Program-made: the position numbers and the translations under genes
Notes under the pieces: model-generated
What the model was told of the DNA's origin: nothing
Database searches by the model: none
The model's input: the letters and a program-made list of their open reading frames with translations, nothing else
Shown here: in pieces, positions 12,351 through 24,549 of the stretch
Layout of the letters: each line of letters opens with the position of its first letter
Position numbering within the stretch: the first letter of the stretch is position 1
Source of the DNA: Gerris lacustris
Taxonomy: Eukaryota; Arthropoda; Insecta; Hemiptera; Gerridae
Assembly: GCA_951217055.1 (NCBI GenBank)
Contig: OX578283.1
Location: forward strand, 64,076,228-64,140,227
DNA length: 64,000 nucleotides
Direction of reading: 5' to 3'

Positions 12351-12712
12351 ATGAGATTTGCACCAGTTTCGCTTCCCACTGGGGTCTCATTTATTTTTAA
12401 TAGAATATCAAATTTGCCACTTTTTACTTTCTCATTTTAAGAGAAAGTATTGTGATGTGAAGAAAATTCGATTTTGAGATTTTTGATGGATTTACACGTT
12501 TTGAGGTCCCCGGAGTCCAAAAAAGTGTTTTTTAAAAAAATTCTGTATGTCGTCTGTCTGTGCAGACGCGTGGAGCCTGAACTACTGGGGTGATTTTAAC
12601 GAAATTTGGCTTACATGTTAAGAAAAATCATATCCCGAGGCGAAATCGAGATAATAATATTAGCTCCAAATTTGGGGGGCGCAACCCCCAAAAACTCTGA
12701 AAAACGTGGAAA

Positions 12713-13297
12713 AATAGACTGCCAATTGGTGTGGCACAAAGCTTCCTCGTATTCTATAACGTACTTTATTGATTTTATACTTTTACAAGCCATTATTGTC
12801 TAATTGTTTCCCCCGTTTTTTTAATCTGTAAAAATTGTTTGAATTTTTTACATAAATTAAAGTATCAATTGAGAAAAACTTAAAGAACGCAGACGGTTCA
12901 AATTAATCTCGGGATATCTGCAGAATACTTTCGATAAACTATAAAAGTTTCATACAAATCAGATAAGTACTTTTGAAGCTATAGGTGTAAATAGAAGTAT
13001 GTTTGTGCGCATGTGGAAGAGAAACAAATGAGCTTAGAAAGTTGAAACTTATGTGGGAGCGACAATGGGCTACTCATGACCTACCACCCAAATTACATTA
13101 AAATTGGACATGTAATTTTTAAGATACGTTGGTTCGTAAAAATTGAACGACAGACCGACCTTCAGACCGACAGCCAGACACAGTACCAAAAATGATCCCT
13201 GATGTCTAAACTAACTAGTTTTAGTTCCTGCAAAGGTCCAAGCTATAGTTTAAATTAAATAATAATGTTACCTTTATGATGCCTGCAGCCTCGACCT
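12713..13297 (+). repeat. Family C repeat, copy 2, nested in family A
   Basis: Nearly full-length copy in head-to-tail order: 'gactgccaattggtgtggca' head, 'agcgcagacggttcaaatta'-like middle, 'gttgaaacttatgtgggagc', then 'atgatccctgatgtctaaac'. The last 80 bp diverge from other copies. No clean target duplication was seen, so end coordinates are good to about 10 bp. Confidence 0.8.
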
Positions 13298-13394
13298 TAT
13301 TTCTCGAAAATTTTGATTATAAAATTCTAATATGTACATTTAAATACGAATCTAACGATATAAGCCAATTCCCAGGGGAAAAAATCTAGTTCCT

Positions 13395-13455
13395 GAGAAA
13401 ATAGCTTTAAGCGCAGACGGAGAGAGCCCGGGTTCGATTCCTCCCCGAGGAGAAG
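13395..13455 (+). other. tRNA-like Pol III box region (B box at 13431-13441)
   Basis: GGTTCGATTCC matches the internal Pol III B-box consensus GGTTCGANNCC, within a T-arm-like CCGGGTTCGATTCCTCC. An upstream 'tagctttaagcgcagacgg' is a weak A-box-like match. The same block occurs in the 24550 copy of family A on the matching strand. It is not a functional tRNA, because acceptor and anticodon stems are absent. Confidence 0.6.
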
Positions 13456-13515
13456 CCATTTTTATGATAAATGTCGATGAAACGTTCAAAAATAATAATT
13501 TACATATATGTAGGC

Positions 13516-14715
13516 CACTCATGGAAAACTAGGTTATATGATGATAATGTTATGATGATAATACTATAGCTATAATAATTATTATAGTTTTTATTTATTC
13601 TACTGTTCTATTCCTTCTATGAGGCAAAATATTTTATTAAATAAGTAAAAGTCAGATAATAAACTTCATTTTACTAACTTATTTGAATATTAAAAAATTC
13701 CTTTTCCTTTTCGCATGCCAGAAAATTGATTGTTGCATAATTTATTAATATTTCATGAAATATAAATATATTTTATTTTAAATAACTTCACTCAGAATCA
13801 ATTAAGATAACTATGTTAATTATAAATAGTAAGTGTGTGTGTGTAAACTATGTTAATTATAAATAGTAAGTGTGTGTGTAAACTATGTTAAATATAAGTA
13901 AAGTGATAAATTACATTATTTGAATACAATTTATAAAAGCTACATTGTGGTTTTTCAAAAGATAAAAGCATTTAGAAAAACAACTTTATATTAAGTTTGA
14001 CTTCGAATTGAATATTTTTTTTTATTATTAAAAATACAATTAAAGATCAATAAACTAAGAATATTGTCACAGAGTATATTTTATTATATAAATTAAAAAA
14101 TAAATCGAGCCAAGAAATATAATAATGTGATAAATATGATAATAAAAAAACAAAAAAAAAAACAACAGATAACGGTAGCCAATGTAACAAAAATAAGGTA
14201 ATATTTCATTAAAAAATTGATTTCACATTGTAAGTAAAAGAAAAAATAAATGAGTAAAACTGTTTTGTATCGATCGATCAGAGAAAAAAAATTGGATGAA
14301 TATCAAATGTATAATGCAAAAATAATTTGTTGTACTTATTCATAATAATAGATATACCTACAAATGTCGTTTTAAAAACGTGTATTTTAATGCGTAAAAA
14401 TGTATTTTTTTTAACAAAGTATAAAGAAAAAATAAATAAAATTTATAATATATGGGTCAAAATGAATTTAAATTGTTAGTTGAATACAATAAATTGTTGG
14501 CACATTAAGTACATTATCTATTTCCTTTATATTTAATGTATTTCTGTCAAATTAAGAATATATTTCACAAAGATATATTAGTTACAAATGTAAATTGAAT
14601 TGTGACATTGTATATTTTTCTGGAATCAGAAAAAATGGTGCATATATTTATTTATATATTGTTTTTTTATAAATAAAAAATTTGATTATAAAATGTATAT
14701 TAATTAAGAAATCCG

Positions 14716-14748
<33 letters not shown>

Positions 14749-15140
14749 AAGCGGCTGTTAATTACAAAAAATTGGCATCTTTAAACATTTCCTTAATTTG
14801 CGATATTTTGCAATATTGGTAGAAAATAATTTATTTTTATTATTACAGACTATACTTATAAATTTATTATCCTGCTTAACTAAAATTAAACAATTTTTAA
14901 AAATTAACACTTTTTGAACAAAGTGAAGAAAGCATTAAAAGTAAAAAGCATCAAATTCACGTAAGAATTTGTTTTTCCAATCTATAAGTGAAAGTGGTGC
15001 TCTTTTATTCTTTAAAAATTAACACAATTAAAAAATAACAAATTTCATACAAAAACTTCCTTTTCAATTCTTAAAAACATGTAGCAGTACATTTGATTTA
15101 ATATCTACGTTTATATTTCTTTTGAAGGACATAAAATAAC
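13516..15140. other. Very AT-rich stretch with a small tandem repeat
   Basis: A 35-37 bp unit containing 'aactatgttaattataaata' and a short (GT)n repeats about 2.8 times at 13809-13910. A short (AT) run lies at 14725-14746. No gene is seen. Confidence 0.65.
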
Positions 15141-15159
15141 ATTTTTTTTTATTAAAGAT

Positions 15160-15720
15160 GTTCGATATAAGGACGTAACGCCAGACATTTGATTCATGAT
15201 GTTCGTTTTTTAATATTTGAAGATATAAAGCAACAAATTTGATCCAAGATGTTCGTTTTTAATATTTAAGGGCAATATAAGGATTTAATATTTAATATAA
15301 AGCAATATTTTATTTTAAAGACGTTTGTTTATAAAATTTAAGGACATAAAGCAACAAATGTAATCCAATATGTAAGTTTTTAATATTTAAGGGCATAAAG
15401 GAAAAAAATTGATCCAAGATGTTCTTTTATAATATTTAGGGCATAAAGCAACAAATTTGATCTTAGATGTTCGTTTATAATATTTAGGGCATAAAGCAAC
15501 AAATTTGATCTTAGATGTTCGTTTATAATATTTAGGGCATAAAGCAACAAATTTGATCTTAGATGTTCGTTTATAATATTTAGGGCATAAAGCAACAAAT
15601 TTGATCATAGATGTTCGTTTATAATATTTAAGGACATAATGCAAATAATTGTATTCAGGACCCTTGTAATATTTAAGGACACAAATCAAATCTTATCATT
15701 TTTAATAAATAAATACAGGC
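15160..15720. repeat. 48-bp tandem array, about 10 units
   Basis: The core units at about 15430-15625 are nearly identical ('gggcataaagcaacaaattt', 'gatcttagatgttcgtttat'). Flanking units decay outward. The period is divisible by three, so minus-strand frames stay open (15380-15598, 15387-15689) as 16-residue repeats. These are satellite artefacts. Confidence 0.93.
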
Positions 15721-15769
15721 ATACAGTATATATTAAAGAATATAATTATACTGTTTATTTCCAATTCTT

Positions 15770-16250
15770 AATATTTGTAAAACTATTCACAAGATAACAA
15801 ATGTAACATAATCTTTGCAAATCTTTTTTAATTCTTTCGTCATTATCTCAATAATTATATTGTAAATTTCCTATTTGTAAAACTATATAATAGATAATAA
15901 ATGTAACATAATCTTTTCAAATATTTTTTAATTCTTTCAACACTATCCCAATCATTATATTGTAAATTTTCTATTTGATAAGATAATCGTTTATTTTTTA
16001 ACCAATAAATTAGATACAACATAAACATTTGTAACAAAACAGTACAGCCTTGGTCAGTGGACCATCAGGCGTAAAATTTTCTATTTGTAAAACAATATAA
16101 TAGATAACAAACGTAACATAATCTTTTCAATTCATTTTTAATTCTTTCAACTCTATCCCAATCATTATATTGTAAATTTCCTATTTGTAAAACTATATAA
16201 TAGATAATAAAAATGTAACATAAGTGGTAATTCTTTCAACATCTCTCGGA
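15770..16250. repeat. About 99-bp tandem array, four units with an interruption
   Basis: Units start near 15779, 15878, 16087 and 16187 and share 'gtaacataatctttt', 'ttaattctttcaac' and 'atcattatattgtaaattt'. An unrelated segment of about 110 bp (15978-16086) interrupts the array. Confidence 0.88.
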
Positions 16251-16954
16251 AAAAAAAAAAAAATCATACTAATGTTATATGTTTTTTCAAATACAAGATA
16301 AGTATATATATAAATTAAATTTAAAAATAATGCTATAATAGTAATGAAGAAATAAACTTTCTAATTCTTTTTAAAATATATGAAATGTGAATTACGTGTA
16401 ATATAGTTATTGCTTTAGGTGTGTAAATGAGTGTAAGCACATATGAAATAATCTCACTAGCATAAATAAGATTCTCCTAGAGACTAGAAGAATATAATTA
16501 TTAAGCAAGCGAAAACGCATGTTCCACGCATGTTCCAAGCCGACTTTAAATCGATAACTTATATAGGTAGAAAGTTTTTCAAGCCCTTGTATAACAGATC
16601 TATTGCATATTTATAGCATTAATAAAGAAATAGAATATAAATTTATAGCGACTTGTGTGCCTTTGGGGTTTTGTAGGTATTGCTAATGCATTTGAAGAAA
16701 TCCATTCGAGTTATTACAAGGAACGTTTTACTGTAGACCTTCTCTAGTCCGCTCTCAAACGGCTATTCAACACGTATATGGTTAAATTCTATTAATTATC
16801 AAGTACGGAACGAGAAAGTAACGGATAAAGGTCGTTTACAGGTTAAACACGTTACAAAATCAATATATAATCTTTTGTTAATTATTAAAATGTGATAGAA
16901 AATAAAGAGTTTTTTTTTTTTTTTTTTTTTTTTCGTTTATAACTAATAAGGAAT
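16251..16954. other. AT-rich unique stretch with poly-T
   Basis: A poly-T run lies at about 16911-16933. A slightly GC-richer patch at 16650-16850 has no frame or repeat that I recognise. Confidence 0.55.
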
Positions 16955-18008
16955 AGTATTTTTAATTCAACTGTTTCGAAAGAGATTTAATGAATTAGAA
17001 AATGTTTTAATAAATCATAACTTAAATTCTTTAGTAAAGTGGTCATTAATAGATTTTATTTTCTCAGCAAATATTTCTTTTAATACTAAGATTGTAAATT
17101 TATTAAATGCAGTTAAGTGAAAACACTATATTTATTGGCTCTTTTCTATATTAAACGTTACAATAAATTAAAAGCAGAGGGGAAAAGTAAAACCTTTACA
17201 GATTTAAAACAACTTGAAGAACAGCGGAGAAAGTCATAAAAGAAAGAAAAACTAGAAGAGGACAGAAAAGTTTGTTAGGTTTGGTTGTAATTTGTCCCAA
17301 ATTACATTGAATTAAACATAATTTATACTGTAACATAATCATTTATATTCTAAAAAAAAATAACAGAGGGGAGTAACAATCTAAAGAAGGTGCACGGAAT
17401 GTTCTTCTTTAGACTGTTACTCCCCTTATAAAAACAGAAGAGTGATATTATATTGTCCCAAACAAAATAGCACTTAAAAAAAAATTTAATACTTAAAATA
17501 AGATCTTTTAAAATTAACGAGTAATATTTTTCCCCAACTTCAACTAGAGAAGAAATTGCAGTGAATAAACTAAAGAAGAAACGAAGAGGATTGTGGCATC
17601 TCCACCATTATTTTAAAGAATCTAAAAAATAAAAGAATGTATAATTTAAAAAAATAAATAATAACAATGATAAAAATTACATATTTTTGTATATATTTTG
17701 AGTTTACAACATTTTGATTTTAGTTATTTTTTTTTAAACAGCTATTTAATTTATTTTTTGTTTCATTTCGTCGAATATATTTTTATGTTTTTTTGGAAAT
17801 TTATAAGTATCAGTGATCTACTGTAATTTCAACCTCTATTTGTACAGTTATATTCAACTAATAACTAACAAATATACAATTTCTAATTTCTATTCCTTTG
17901 CTCCAAAGTACATTGGACTAAACATCCCTTTGTCTTATTAGTTATTTAGTCAAAGTCATTTATATTCTAAAAAAAAAAATAGAGGGGAGTAACAATCTAA
18001 AGAAGTAC
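16955..18008 (+). mobile_element. Family D composite, copy 2
   Basis: The segment 16960-17280 is homologous to 7605-7930. The D core follows: arm at 17367-17390, linker 'ggtgcacggaatg', arm at about 17402-17425, conserved interior at 17892-17945, and terminal arm with CTAAAGAAGTACC at 17983-18008. About 430 bp of unrelated AT-rich DNA (17460-17885) splits the second hairpin. The left outer TIR is missing. Confidence 0.75.
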
Positions 18009-18176
18009 CTTTAAATTTACATTGAGTAACAATTTCAAAATAATATAATTTGCTACTTTTACTAAATCAGTTTTTTTTTACAGAAATATAACTTTATTTT
18101 AATAATTTTGACGACGTATAGTTTAAAGGACAAGAATAAATGTTGTTTTTTTTTTTTAACTTTTTGAGTGTAACTT

Positions 18177-18205
18177 TGAGGGGAGTAACAATCTAGAGAA
18201 GGTGT
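18177..18205 (+). repeat. Solitary family D arm
   Basis: 'ggggagtaacaatctagaga' followed by 'aggtgt' matches one D arm plus the start of its linker. No partner arm is nearby. Confidence 0.7.
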
Positions 18206-18219
18206 GGAACTGCACTAAG

Positions 18220-18915
18220 TATGCAGGCTTTTCCAACCTACCCTCCAATATATCAAGTAAACAACACTACTAAACTACCCTTGAACATATAAGTATGATT
18301 TTTTTTTTTTAGTACCTATGTTTGAGTAGGTAAAATTGGGAATGTTTAAACCTACCCTTCAAAATATCAAATAAACAACACTACTAAACTACCCTTAAAT
18401 ATATTAGTATATATTTTTTTTATTTCTACCTATTTTTGAGTGGATAAAAATAGGACTTTTCCAACCTACCCTTCAAAAATATCAAATAAACAACACAACT
18501 AAACTACCCTTAAACATATTAGTATGATTCTTTTTATTACACGTATTTTTGAGTGGATAAAAATCGGACTTTTCCAACCTACCCTACAATATAAAAAATA
18601 AACATCACTACTAAACTACCCTTAAATTATATTAGTATGATTTTATTATTACTACTTATTTTTGAATAGGTAAAATTGGGAATCTTCAAACCTACCCTTC
18701 AAAATATCAAATTAACAACACTACTAAACTAACCTTAAACATATTAGTATGCATATTATATTTATTTTTAAATTACTACTAATTTTTGAGTAAGTAAAAT
18801 AGGGCTTTTCCAACCTACCCTACAATATATAAAATAAACAACACTACTAAACTACCCTTAAATATTATATATGTATGATATTTTTATTTATTTTTTATTT
18901 TTTAATTACTACCTC
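18220..18915. repeat. About 113-bp tandem array, six units
   Basis: Unit starts ('aacctaccct') lie at about 18235, 18349, 18463, 18576, 18689 and 18812. Units share 'aacaacactactaaactacc', 'attagtatg' and 'tttttgagt.g.taaaa'. No reading frame crosses it. Confidence 0.93.
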
Positions 18916-20149
18916 ATTTTAAGTTGAAAATTAATGGAAGGAAAGTTAGTTTGTAAAATCAACCACTTATGTAATCTAGAACGTTTTATGATCGTGATTT
19001 ATTAAAAAATTATTAGTTTAATTTAATTTTTTTTTAATACCTATTTATAGTATAATAAGGAAATCAGTCAAACAAATATCAAATTGATTTATTTCATTTT
19101 TCATTACATTTTTAATATCAAACTATAAATAAGGAATTAGTATAATTTATTTTATATTTTAATTGATTTTATTAACTACAATCAATTTAATAATATGAAA
19201 GGAATAATTTAAGAGAAAGTAATTTATATTTCTACAACAAATAACTAAAGACATCATAAGGAACTCATACAAAATAAAAGTAGAAAAACAATCATTATAA
19301 GAAAAAAAAAAAAAAAAAAAAAAAAAAAACACTTTGACTTAAACTTCTGTAATAGTTCCAGCACGTGCATTATGTAAAAGCCACAATAAAATTACTCTTT
19401 AAAACTTATTATATAACAGAAAATAAAATGTAGGTAAAATATAGCAACGAATTAGCCTAAAACACGTTTTTCTATTATTTTTTTAAGGTAAAGAGTCTAT
19501 AATAAGCAGATGCTCAAGAATATAAAATAGATTAAACTTATTTTGCATTTATTACCTGCTAGGTAAAATTGAAGTTTTTTTGTTGGTTATTTTTTTTTTA
19601 TATATAAGTAATCATATGTAGGTCCTATTTAAGTTTTTTTTTTTCTTTTAAATAGACTACCAAACAATGTTAGATAGACATTTACAGAATATCACCTGTT
19701 CATAAAAACTATCATAGAACATGATAATTTCTTTTTATAGCAGAGCATATAGAAAACTTTAATTAAAAAAAATTGAATATTCTTTAAAAAAATTTCTTCA
19801 TGTAGTTAAATCATTATATCAGTTCGTTAAAATGAATTAAGACAATTCCAATTACCTTTACTTAATTTTTTTTTCTTTGTACTCGATCTACCATGAATTA
19901 CAATTACATTGTAATATACAATGAATTAAGCTACAATTATACTTTAATGTTGTACGTTTCGATAAAGTAAATAAGCACGTTGTGAAATAACGTAAAAAAT
20001 AACTATAAAGACACTATGAGGGCGTATTTAATAATTTTATAAGTGTGTTGAATATAAATTTTCTTTTTTAATGGAGTAATTTGGATCATTCTTTTTTTTT
20101 TACTTTCATGCATAAATGCATTTGCATAGAGTATAGAGAGAGTATTTTT
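18916..20149. other. Very AT-rich stretch, no gene seen
   Basis: A poly-A run of about 27 nt lies at 19303-19329. No repeat shared with the window and no meaningful frame. Confidence 0.6.
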
Positions 20150-20839
20150 AGGGTCCGTAGGCAAAACCAAGGACCCTTATATTTTCCTGCGTGTGTCTGT
20201 CCGTCCGTCCTCTCACGTGCTCTCACGGCTACACCTTTCGTCCGATCACTTTGAAATTTGGCATGTATGCGTGTCTTGTACCGACCCACATATTTTAAAA
20301 TATAGCGACTTAAAAAAAATATTTTTCAAAAAAATTAGGTTAAAAAAACTGAAGGGTTAAATTTTTTTTTTTCGACACCGTGAGGGGTATCATATGAAAG
20401 GGTACGTCGAGCTGATTACAAAAATATATAATTCTTTGGTTATAACTTTGATAGGGCGAGCGTAGGCAAGTTTGAAGTGGGTGTGAAACGAGACCCCCCC
20501 CCCCCTCTATCTCGCTTACGTGAAGTGCAAAAAATCTGAAAAAAATTCCTGAACATTCTTCGACTAAAAGTAAAGATACCACTTTTTGGAAATTTCGAAA
20601 AAAAATATTATTTTATTTTTTATTGAAAAAATACGTTTTTTTTTTTTTTATAATTATGGTCTTTTCGATGTATTTATATGGTTGTAGTCCGGTTTAGTGG
20701 CAAAAAATACTTTATCAGAGTGTGTTTTGAGAATATTAGACCCTTAGAATAGTTCAAAGTAAGCTTTTAAAAAAACTTTAAAAAAACACTGTTATTACAC
20801 TTTACAGTTAAACACTATATAGTGTTGCCTACGGACCCT
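20150..20839. mobile_element. Inverted-repeat element, 690 bp
   Basis: The ends are AGGGTCCGTAGGCAA and TTGCCTACGGACCCT, perfect over about 15 bp. A second GGACCCTT inside the left end makes a small terminal hairpin. The left part carries the 'tgtctgtccgtccgtcc' run seen in dispersed insect repeats. No transposase frame and no clear target duplication were found. A poly-C run lies at 20493-20505. Confidence 0.65.
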
Positions 20840-21222
20840 TGCTGTGTGCTGACTAGCACACACTTGACCTGTTTATTTACACATTGTTTTTGAAGTCCCA
20901 CATGAGTACAGAAATTGGTTTTCGTTTTTCTGTGCAGATGCAGAAGCATTATATGCACTAGTGAATCGATTTTCAAAGATGTTTGAAATGAAACTTTAGA
21001 AGCGATAGAGTAAACTGACTTGATTGAAACGAAATCGCAAGTAACGAAGTTTGTGATTCGAGACTCTTCTATGTGAAAGATTTTTTTTATAGGCAAATCA
21101 ACTACAGGCTTAAGTCGGCAGTTGATTTATCTGAAAAAAAAATCTTTCACTTGGACGAGTTTCGACCTCCCGACCTCTGATTCAGCAGGCATAAGTGCTA
21201 ACAATTGCACCATGGAGGTAGA
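20840..21222 (-). repeat. SINE-like unit with tRNA-like head and snapback stem
   Basis: Read on the minus strand, a tRNA-like head (21147-21220) is followed by an approximately 31-bp-arm inverted repeat (21070-21148; GTGAAAGATTTTTTTT at both arm bases) and about 230 bp of unique body. The unit abuts the inverted-repeat element at 20839. SINE status is inferred from the head only; no second copy is in the window. Confidence 0.45.
21147..21220 (-). tRNA. tRNA-like pseudogene, Gln-like
   Basis: The D-arm region 'catggtgcaattgttagcac' closely follows the tRNA-Gln/Glu pattern (TGGTGTAATGGTTAGCAC). The anticodon-loop position reads TGCTGAA (CTG, Gln). Against function: the anticodon stem does not pair, the B box is degenerate (GGTCGAAACTC) and the acceptor stem is weak. 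It is probably the head of a SINE or a decayed tRNA copy. Confidence 0.4.
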
Positions 21223-21715
21223 TGATTTTTCAATGCACAGAATTGGTATAAAAGCGTAATATTATATACATTATAAAAATATAATATATATATAAATGTT
21301 TTTTTTTTTTTTTTAAATGATTTTTCTTCATTATTCGCATAAATGTTATGAAATTTATTTTATTTTTCCATTTAATTCCACATAACCATTTCTTAATCGT
21401 AAAATAATAAAATCGTCGACAAATTCAAAGAGAGAAATGCATAAAATCAACTGTTTCTAGAACTTAAGTTTCACTTCTAATGCCTGAGAGTCTCACACAT
21501 ATTATTTTTGTATAAATTATAATAAAAAAATTATACTCTATATTGAAATCGAGAAATAAATTGCTTTAAAAAATTTAGGGGAACATTTTACTAACTTCAG
21601 CTTCTACCCCTATATTACCTTTCAATGAAATTAGATCTGATTTTTACTCACAATGAATCTAGAACAAATTCATAAAAAAAAAAAAAAAAAAAAATCTTTA
21701 TTTAAAATTGGTTTA
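21223..21715. other. AT-rich stretch, no gene seen
   Basis: It contains a short AT run near 21280, poly-T near 21300 and a poly-A near 21674-21694. Nothing is coding. Confidence 0.55.
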
Positions 21716-21717
21716 AA

Positions 21718-22835
21718 ACGGTACTTAAGCCGGGTTAAGAAGATCCAAGTAACTTTGATCAAATCCACTTGGTCCAAGTGTTTGTGGAACTTTAAAGTGA
21801 GGTTTACACGATCCAAGAATACTTGGTCCAAGTAACTTTGATCAAATCCACTTGGTCCAAGTGTTTGTGGAACTTTGAAGTGAGGTTTACACGATCCAAG
21901 TATACTTGGTCCAAGTGTTTGTGGAACTTTGAAGTAAGATTTACACGATCCAAGTATACTTGATCCAATTAACTTTGATCAAATCCACTTGGTCCAAGTG
22001 TTTGTGGAACTTTGAAGTGAGGTTTACACGATCCAAGTATACTTGGTCCAAGTAACTTTGATCAAATCCACTTGGTCCAAGTGTTTGTGGAACTTTGAAG
22101 TGAGGTTTACACGATCCAAGTATACTTGGTCCAAGTGTTTGTGGAACTTTGAAGTAAGGTTTACACGATCCAAGTATACTTGGTCCAAGTGTTTGTGGAA
22201 CTTTGAAGTAAGGTTTACACGATCCAAGTATACTTGGTCCAAGTAACTTTGATCAAATCCACTTGGTCCAAGTGTTTGTGGAACTTTGAAGTAAGGTTTA
22301 CACGATCCAAGTATACTTGGTCCAAGTAACTTTGATCAAATCCACTTGGTCCAAGTGTTTGTGGAACTTTGAAGTGAGGTTTACACGATCCAAGTATACT
22401 TGGTCCAAGTGTTTGTGGAACTTTGAAGTAAGGTTTACACGATCCAAGTATACTTGGTCCAAGTAGTGGAACTTCGATACACTATACAAAGCAGAGGTTA
22501 AGATAGATTATGTGAAATATTTTTCCCTCTAGAACATTCCAGTAAAATTCTACTTATTAAGTTTTAAATCAGAGGTGATATATCACCTTGTAGTAAACAA
22601 AACCCAGCTCAAACTCACATCTGTCATTGTTTGACAGATCGTTCTCATAATTTGTCAGGTGGGCGCCATTTTTGTTTTCATCAAAGACTACTTTGATTAA
22701 AAAAAGTTGGGGCCCATCCAACTCACCTTGGATGTCCAAGTTGACTTTGATACCCTGTTTACACGATCCAAGTAGCGTCAAAGTAGAGTCAAAACTGACT
22801 TGGTCCCAGTATACTTGGACCGTGTGAACAGGGCT
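21718..22835. mobile_element. Element J: TIR element with expanded internal satellite
   Basis: The right end (22749-22835) contains CCCTGTTTACACGATCCAAG and, inverted, ACTTGGACCGTGTGAACAGG. The left end near 21727 ('aagccgggttaagaagatcc') is a diverged match to the same terminus. Between them is a satellite built from the motif 'tttacacgatccaagtatac' + 'ttggtccaagt'. The unique part 22560-22748 lacks a transposase frame. Confidence 0.6.
21735..22467. repeat. 54-bp / 83-bp higher-order tandem array
   Basis: The short unit is 54 bp ('acttggtccaagtgtttgtg', 'gaactttgaagt.aggttta', 'cacgatccaagtat'). A longer unit adds 29 bp ('acttggtccaagtaactttg', 'atcaaatcc'). Both types alternate irregularly over about 11 units. 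Frames on both strands stay open because 54 is divisible by three; these are not genes. Confidence 0.95.
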
Positions 22836-23270
22836 TTATATACGACAAAACCACCTGAATTTTCAAAAATCACCTGTCACACTCTTAATGTTATATCCAA
22901 AAATAATCTATAATTGACGACGAATTAAATTATAAATTTATTTCCGAAAAGACAATTTATGAATGTATTAAATTTTGTTTGATACCTTAAACGCTTGTAT
23001 TTCACGATATATCATGATACAATTTTCAAGATTTACAAGTTCGGATTCAAAAAAAGATCCGTTACAAAACTGTGTCCATGTTATTTAACTTGCACAATAA
23101 ATCCAGTATTTTAAATGGCCATGGTTTTGTCAAATCCAAAAAAAAAAAAAAATATATTAAAACCCCTAAGTAGACACTTAAAAAGTCGAGATTTTAAAAA
23201 TATATCTCGCATTATAATAAAATATATTGGCCTTCCTATATAAATTTATTATTATTTTATAATGCATATT

Positions 23271-23272
<2 letters not shown>
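22836..23272. other. AT-rich unique stretch, no gene seen
   Basis: No repeat shared with the window and no meaningful frame. A poly-A run lies near 23137-23150. Confidence 0.55.

Positions 23273-23352
<80 letters not shown>
23273..23352. repeat. (AT)n microsatellite, about 80 bp
   Basis: Pure TA run. Confidence 0.98.
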
Positions 23353-23355
<3 letters not shown>

Positions 23356-23563
23356 TAAAAATGCTTGAAAAGACATAAAAAATAAAATAAATACATAAAA
23401 CATACAAAAGAATTTTAAGATGCATTAAAAAATTTAAAATGAGGAAGAAGCAATGAAATTTATGATTTTTTTTCTCTTTTGATACTTCAACCCCAAAAAT
23501 GTTTCATTGTTGTTTTTTAAGTGAACATTTTTTTTGTTAACATAAATAAATAAATATACACAC

Positions 23564-23566
<3 letters not shown>

Positions 23567-23644
<78 letters not shown>
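23567..23644. repeat. (AT)n microsatellite, about 78 bp
   Basis: Pure TA run preceded by an ACAC/AAAT-rich lead-in (23546-23566). It generates a spurious minus-strand frame. Confidence 0.98.
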
Positions 23645-23648
<4 letters not shown>

Positions 23649-24549
23649 ATTTTACGAGTTTTCTTACCAAAAAGTAATAAAAGTGTACAGATAATCATTA
23701 TACTAAATTTTTAAGTACGAATATAAAGAGTTTCACTCTTCGGTAAACTTAAATTTTCTTTAGTTATTCTTTTTACTTAAAAATAATTGTGAATAATTCT
23801 ATGTAGTTTATTGTAGTAATAAATTAAAGGAATTTACTACAACATAAAATTAATACAAATATTTGAGCTTTAAAAAAGATTTGGTCATGGGAATCTTAAA
23901 TATTTTTTTAATTTCTATTAAATTTAAAAGAATTTTAAGCTAAATAATAAATTGGTGGGAAAGTAAGAAACAAATGCTTTTTTTAGAGACGTAAATTTTA
24001 TTATAAAAAGTTTTAAGTGCATGAAACTAGACCAACAGGCATCTTTATATCCTGAGAAATTATTTTTAGCTATATATATATTTTTATTAAAATCAAACTT
24101 GTATAATATGTATTTTTATCAAAATTATAATTAATGCAGAAGAAAATCCGTGAAGAAAAAAAAAAAGAATTACTTTGAAATTCACTTGTTGCTGGAATAT
24201 CCTCAACGTAACGTAAATAAATATGATTAGGTATATAATTATTTCTATCTAGTTAGTAATATATAGTTATTTTAAAAATTATATATAAAAGAAAATTATA
24301 TATAAAAGAAAATTATATTTTCATGGGGTTCATGTAATTTTATTTTCAGTAAGATTAATTTTTATAAAGATTATTGTATAGAAATATTTGATTGTTTATT
24401 GCAATCCTAACTAGCCAAATTTACTTTTAGCTAATTCTACTTCCTTTTATATTAATTTATAGATAAAAAATCGGTCCGAGACACTCAGACTAACTTTCTC
24501 ATATACGAGTTCATAATTACTTAGCCCAGTGTTTTCCATTTATTTGTTT
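23645..24549. other. Very AT-rich stretch, no gene seen
   Basis: It contains a short local duplication 'ttatatataaaagaaaa' (about 24278-24312). Nothing else is recognised. Confidence 0.6.

Larger units (their letters stand above)
12427..13515 (+). repeat. Family A repeat, copy 2, interrupted by family C
   Basis: It starts with the small inverted repeat ACTTTCTC/GAGAAAGT (12427-12449). It then follows the complement of the 24550-25097 copy through the 'gaggtcccc', 'gcgcaacccccaaaaactct' and 'atttctcgaaaa' blocks. The tRNA-like box lies near the right end. The C copy at 12713-13297 sits between '...gtggaaaaat' and 'atttctcg...', which are contiguous in the 24550 copy. Confidence 0.85.
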
